Part shown: positions 60,238-64,000 of the stretch, one piece after another | Numbering within the stretch: position 1 is the stretch's first letter | How the letters are laid out: each line of letters begins with the position of its first letter | NCBI GenBank assembly: GCA_030062745.1 | Contig: CP099840.1 | Location: forward strand, 2,666,001-2,730,000 | From: Capitulum mitella | Lineage: Eukaryota > Arthropoda > Thecostraca > Pollicipedomorpha > Pollicipedidae | DNA: 64,000 nt | Direction: 5' to 3' | Position numbers and translations under genes: made by a program | The notes under the pieces: model-generated | Told to the model about the DNA's origin: nothing | The model's input: the letters and a program-made list of their open reading frames with translations, nothing else | Database searches by the model: none

Positions 60238-62097
60238 GGCCAGGGTCAGCTTAGGAGTCCTTCTGCCCCTTCATAGTTTCTGGAGACTTTTTTGCCAGTT
60301 TAGATTCGTTGCGGTTAGGTTCCCTTTGGCAGTTACAGGGACACTTTTGGTGGTCTCCGACCTTCCGCCGAGTCAGAGCCCTCTCTCGGATTTCTTTTAT
60401 AGTTTCATTCGTCCCTCGGGAAGTCTCAGGCCTTGTCCCTTTCTCAGTTTCAGGGGCACCTCGGACGGTTTCAAAGACACTTTGGTCATCTCGGGATCCC
60501 TCCTGTCGTTCTTGGGACATTTTTTGCCGTCCAAGTAGCCCCTTAGGCAGTAACAAAGGCCCCCTGCAAGTCCCTTCCGTGAGAGTGGCGCCTATAGGCA
60601 GTCCTCCAGATCTCTGGCCGTTTCAGGAGCTATCTAGGTTTGTCAGGGTTTAGTAGTTTCAGGGGCACTTTGTTCGTTTCAGGGGTACCTATTGCTAGAG
60701 ATGGCTAGCTATGGTCTCAAAGACCTCTCTCGAGCGGTCTCAGTGGACCCCTGTCGTTTTAAGTGGCCCTCTTGTCGTCTCTGGGAAACATAGTTTGCCG
60801 CCCCAGGGGCCCTCTGGCAGTTACAAAATAACTTTTGGCGATTTGAAGGTCCCTGAGCATTGTCATAGATCCCCCTGAACGCCTCCGGTAGTCTCCATAG
60901 CTGTATTAGGCGTTTTCTTCCGTTTATATAGGTATATTTGGCAGCAAAGGCGTAGAAATGTCCAAGAAACTGTGGGTGCCAAAGCCAATTTTGAAGTCGA
61001 TTCTTTCTATGCATCGCCATAGGTTTAATGTTCAGCATCCTTGGAAAGTAGGGGTACCATGGCATCCACGGACTCCTCCGTTCCTACGCTATGTCTGGAA
61101 GTCTTAGGATCCCCTGGCCGTATCAGAAGCCTTTATTGGCGCTTCAGGGCCTTACTGGCAGTCTCAGGGGGACCTTGTCTGCGCCAGGAGCCCGCCTTAC
61201 ACACTCAGGGACCCTCTAACCGTCCAGGACCCCCATACAGTTTCAGAGATCCCCTTATCGTCTTTGCCTCGCAGGGGCCCTCCGACTTTTTTGGCGGTCT
61301 CAGGGACCATCCGCCGTGTAGGGGCCCACCTTGCCGTCTCAGGACCCATCTGACCTTCTCGAAGTCCCCTGACTGTATCAAGAACCCCTCAGGTTTTCAA
61401 AAAGACCAGTGTAGGCCATTTGGGGCCACTCTCGAGGCTGAGGTCGCTGATGAATCCTTGTTCAGGGGTCCCTCTGGCTGGCCAAGGTCTCAATGCCGCA
61501 CTGGGCACCCTCTTAAGGTTTCTGCCGCCTTAGGGATCTCTCTGGCACTTCTAGCAGTCTCATGGAAGCTTTGCTGTGTTGGGGCCTTTATAGCGGTTCC
61601 AGGGACCTTTGGGGTTTTAGGGGCTTTTCTATCCATTTTAGGGGCAATCTTGCCGTCTCAGGGTCTCACTAAGCTTCCGGGGGCCCTCTGACTGCATCAG
61701 GAATCTTCAGCTTTTCACACAGATCCATGAAACCCATTCGGGCCCCTACGACATTCCAGGGTCCTCTTTGCCATCCGAGGGATTCGGTTCTCATCCTGGC
61801 CGTGTCAGGGACCCTGTGACCCTTCTGGTGGTCTCGGATGCAATCTGCCGTGTTGGGGCCCTGCTGTGGTTCCAGGGACACTTTGGGAGTTTCGGGGCTC
61901 TTCTGTGCGTCTCAGGGGTCATCTAACCCTTTCAGACCCCCCACCCCGAACTGCATCAAGAACCCGTCACGTGTCACAGAGACCCGTGACGTGAAGCTCA
62001 TACCAGGCCCATTCGGGCTCCTTTTGAGTCTGAGAGAGGCCCCTTCTGGGCCCCTCTCGTGAGGCCCCTTGTCAGGCCTGGAGGGGGGGGGGGGGGG
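60238..62097. repeat. Degenerate ~21-bp minisatellite field, about 1.8 kb
   Basis: Units of about 19-22 bp close to CGTCTCAGGGACCCTCTGGC recur for 1.8 kb, perhaps 80 times by eye, with a non-repeating gap at about 60930-61060. Adjacent units are strongly diverged. Frames open across it, in both directions, are repeat artefacts. The array ends in a 15-base G run at 62083-62097. Confidence 0.85.
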
Positions 62098-62659
62098 ATC
62101 GTCCCCATCGTCCTCTCCTTAGATCCTCGCCTGGCTAGGGATCTTTTTGGGATGGATGGGCGACGCACAGGACATTTTTATTACATGTCAAAAGCGCGTT
62201 GCGGGAACTGAAACGAATTTGTGCTACTAAATTTGCGATCTTCAGTGTTCTGAAATTTAGAAAAGTACCAAAGGAGGTTCCAGGAGTCACAAAAGGGACG
62301 GCGTACATATTCCTCAAGTTTGTTCCCCTGTTTTGGTTCACCTGGGTCTGTTACTGTTGTCCTAAACTGTAGCGCGCATGTCCAAAAGCAAGTCAGTATT
62401 CATAACGTTTCTCTTTTTTTTGGGGGGGGGGGGGTGAGGAATGGCGAGGGCTATCGACTGCCGTTCGATTTTGTTTCCGGCCGCACTGCTCAATCCTGAG
62501 AGAACAGGATGTCGGAAGCAGCTTCAAACTAATTACCCTACGGCCTGGGGATAAGATCAGACACTTGGGTCCCGTGGCAACCGAGTTCGGATCCTGGAGG
62601 AGGTTAACTATTATATTCTGGTCAGCTGGCAACTGACTAGAGGGCTAACCTGGCACGGG
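62098..62659. other. Gene-less stretch
   Basis: Contains a 13-base G run at 62422-62434. No gene or RNA is recognised. Confidence 0.5.
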
Positions 62660-62930
62660 CCGGCCGTGTTCATTTATTTATCTGTAGGCCGTTTCACCAT
62701 TTACTCGCCCGGCATTTTTACGTGCCAACTTTTTTGCACGTAGCCATTTAAGCCGTTCGCCATTTTGGCATGTCGCCTTTTTAACACGTCGCCATTTAGC
62801 TATTCGCCGTTTAGCCGCTCACCATTTCGGCACGTCGCCTTTTTACACGTGGCCATTTGGCCATTCGCAATTAGGCCGTTCGTCAGTTTAGCACGTCGCC
62901 ATTCTATACATGTCGCTATTCTATCCTAGA
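62660..62930. repeat. Nested ~12-bp / 62-bp minisatellite
   Basis: Short units around CACGTCGCCATTT and CCGTTCGCC alternate. They are organised into two clear 62-bp super-units, starting GGCATGTCGCCTTTTT (about 62768) and GGCACGTCGCCTTTTT (about 62830), with diverged copies on either side. Confidence 0.8.
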
Positions 62931-64000
62931 ACCAGAATATGCAGAATATATAGTTTTTTCTTTGGCAAATGATGACGTAAACAACACAAACGGCCGTTGG
63001 TCAAAATGCACTGGGCTAAACCCATTGAGAAACCCACATCTGGGGGAGGCCAGGATGCCGGACAATCGACTCGGCGACTCAGTCACTTACAGAAGACGAC
63101 GCCCCTGATACAGAACACACACCATTTATATTGGGTCATTATTTAGAATCTACATAAAGACAGGTGCTCTTTCCCACGTCTTGTGTCAATATCACGCTCG
63201 AAGGTAAGTAAATAGAAGTTTGTTGGTGATTTAATTGCAGGTGACCGTTCCTTTTGTCTCGTGGCTTATTCGCCATGTCTCAATGAACTCTGTATCAACT
63301 GTAACAACTCCATTTCCACACCACTATTCCAATATTTGGCACGTTTATTTCTGACACACACAGTCATACATTCGTTTGCTTGTTCTGGGAGGGAGTTTAT
63401 TATTTGTGCCACGAGACATACTTTGTAGCGAACTCTTAGTTCAGTAACAAAAATCAAACCCAAGTGCAATTACAAAAACGTAATAAAGACATAGGCCCTA
63501 AGCAAACTATCTCAACACGGAACAGAAAGTAAACTTCATTGGTTTAGAGATCAAGCAGGAACCTTCTTCACTAGCTTTCAAAATTCTTGGCAGCATAGGT
63601 ACATGTTGTTTTTGGAATGCAAACTCATTGCCCATTGTACTAACTGAGACATTTCGCTGCGATGGTGGCCGAAATCAGTCGTGATTTTGGCGTGATCTTG
63701 ACACCTATGACGCTTGTTTTTCCCTGGAAAACTTAACAGTGTTATCCAGTCGTTACATGTGTGTCGCTCTCACAGTAACTAGGAGATAAAGCGGTCGCTA
63801 ATTTAGTTATATCTGCGCCTTTTTAAGCTCTGTATCAAAGGAAAAGAGCAATAACTTCCCAACAGGCCAATTCTGAATCAGGGTCCAGAACAACCGGGTC
63901 ATCGAGTGTTCGCTAATTCGCCTCGGTTTTCCGGTCGCAACCAATCTGCAAGATGTGGAGCTGTTTTCAGGAGAATAACTGTAGTGTTTAAGATTTAGTA
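62931..64000. other. Gene-less right edge
   Basis: No gene, RNA or ordered repeat is recognised up to the end of the window. Confidence 0.5.

Noticed and set aside
1-64000. tRNA, rRNA, snRNA, CRISPR or bacterial-type genes
   Set aside because: None was recognised by eye. CRISPR is excluded because the tandem arrays lack unique spacers and the window is eukaryotic. A tRNA covariance search would be needed to rule out tRNAs fully.

Overview
The window looks like nuclear DNA of an arthropod. The only intact protein-family signal is a long Toll receptor of the Toll-6/Toll-8 (Tollo)/18-wheeler type. Around it lie splice and polyadenylation signals, non-LTR retrotransposon debris, TTAA-flanked miniature transposons, microsatellites and several minisatellites. 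No operons, Shine-Dalgarno sites or dense coding are present. The receptor gene is extremely GC-rich at third codon positions, and many CpG-rich islands are scattered through otherwise AT-balanced DNA. That composition would fit a crustacean such as a barnacle, but this assignment is weak.

Layout. Positions 1-36 kb hold no gene I can support. They contain CpG-rich islands (main ones near 9.4-9.8, 11.1-12.0, 14.0-14.4, 26.7-27.7 and 29.6-31.8 kb), a foldback hairpin at 7.66-7.85 kb, a 42-bp tandem repeat at 17.0 kb, a 17-copy 56-bp satellite at 18.6-19.6 kb, a dispersed ~95-bp repeat (22.5 and 24.2 kb) and AT microsatellites. A 1.23-kb TTAA-bounded element lies at 31.9-33.1 kb. The receptor gene occupies 36.75-40.74 kb: a splice acceptor, a 36-codon upstream ORF, a coding region of about 1,200 codons in one exon, and an AATAAA signal. 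As given, the coding region is interrupted by three small frameshifts whose net effect is zero. Downstream, a second TTAA element lies at 42.6-43.8 kb, degenerate ~22-bp repeats at 46.1-47.2 kb, a 66-bp repeat at 51.3-51.5 kb, a decayed CR1/L2/Jockey-group LINE at 56.7-58.6 kb, a 1.8-kb field of degenerate ~21-bp repeats at 60.2-62.1 kb, and ~12/62-bp repeats at 62.7-62.9 kb.

How it fits together. This is a gene-poor, repeat-rich region around one developmental/immune-type receptor gene. The 5' non-coding exon must lie upstream of 36.75 kb and I could not place it. The two TTAA elements bracket the gene (about 3.7 kb upstream and 2.1 kb downstream) and carry many AGGTCA nuclear-receptor half-sites in distinct geometries, which is the most unusual pattern I found. 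I saw no tRNA, rRNA, snRNA or histone genes by eye.
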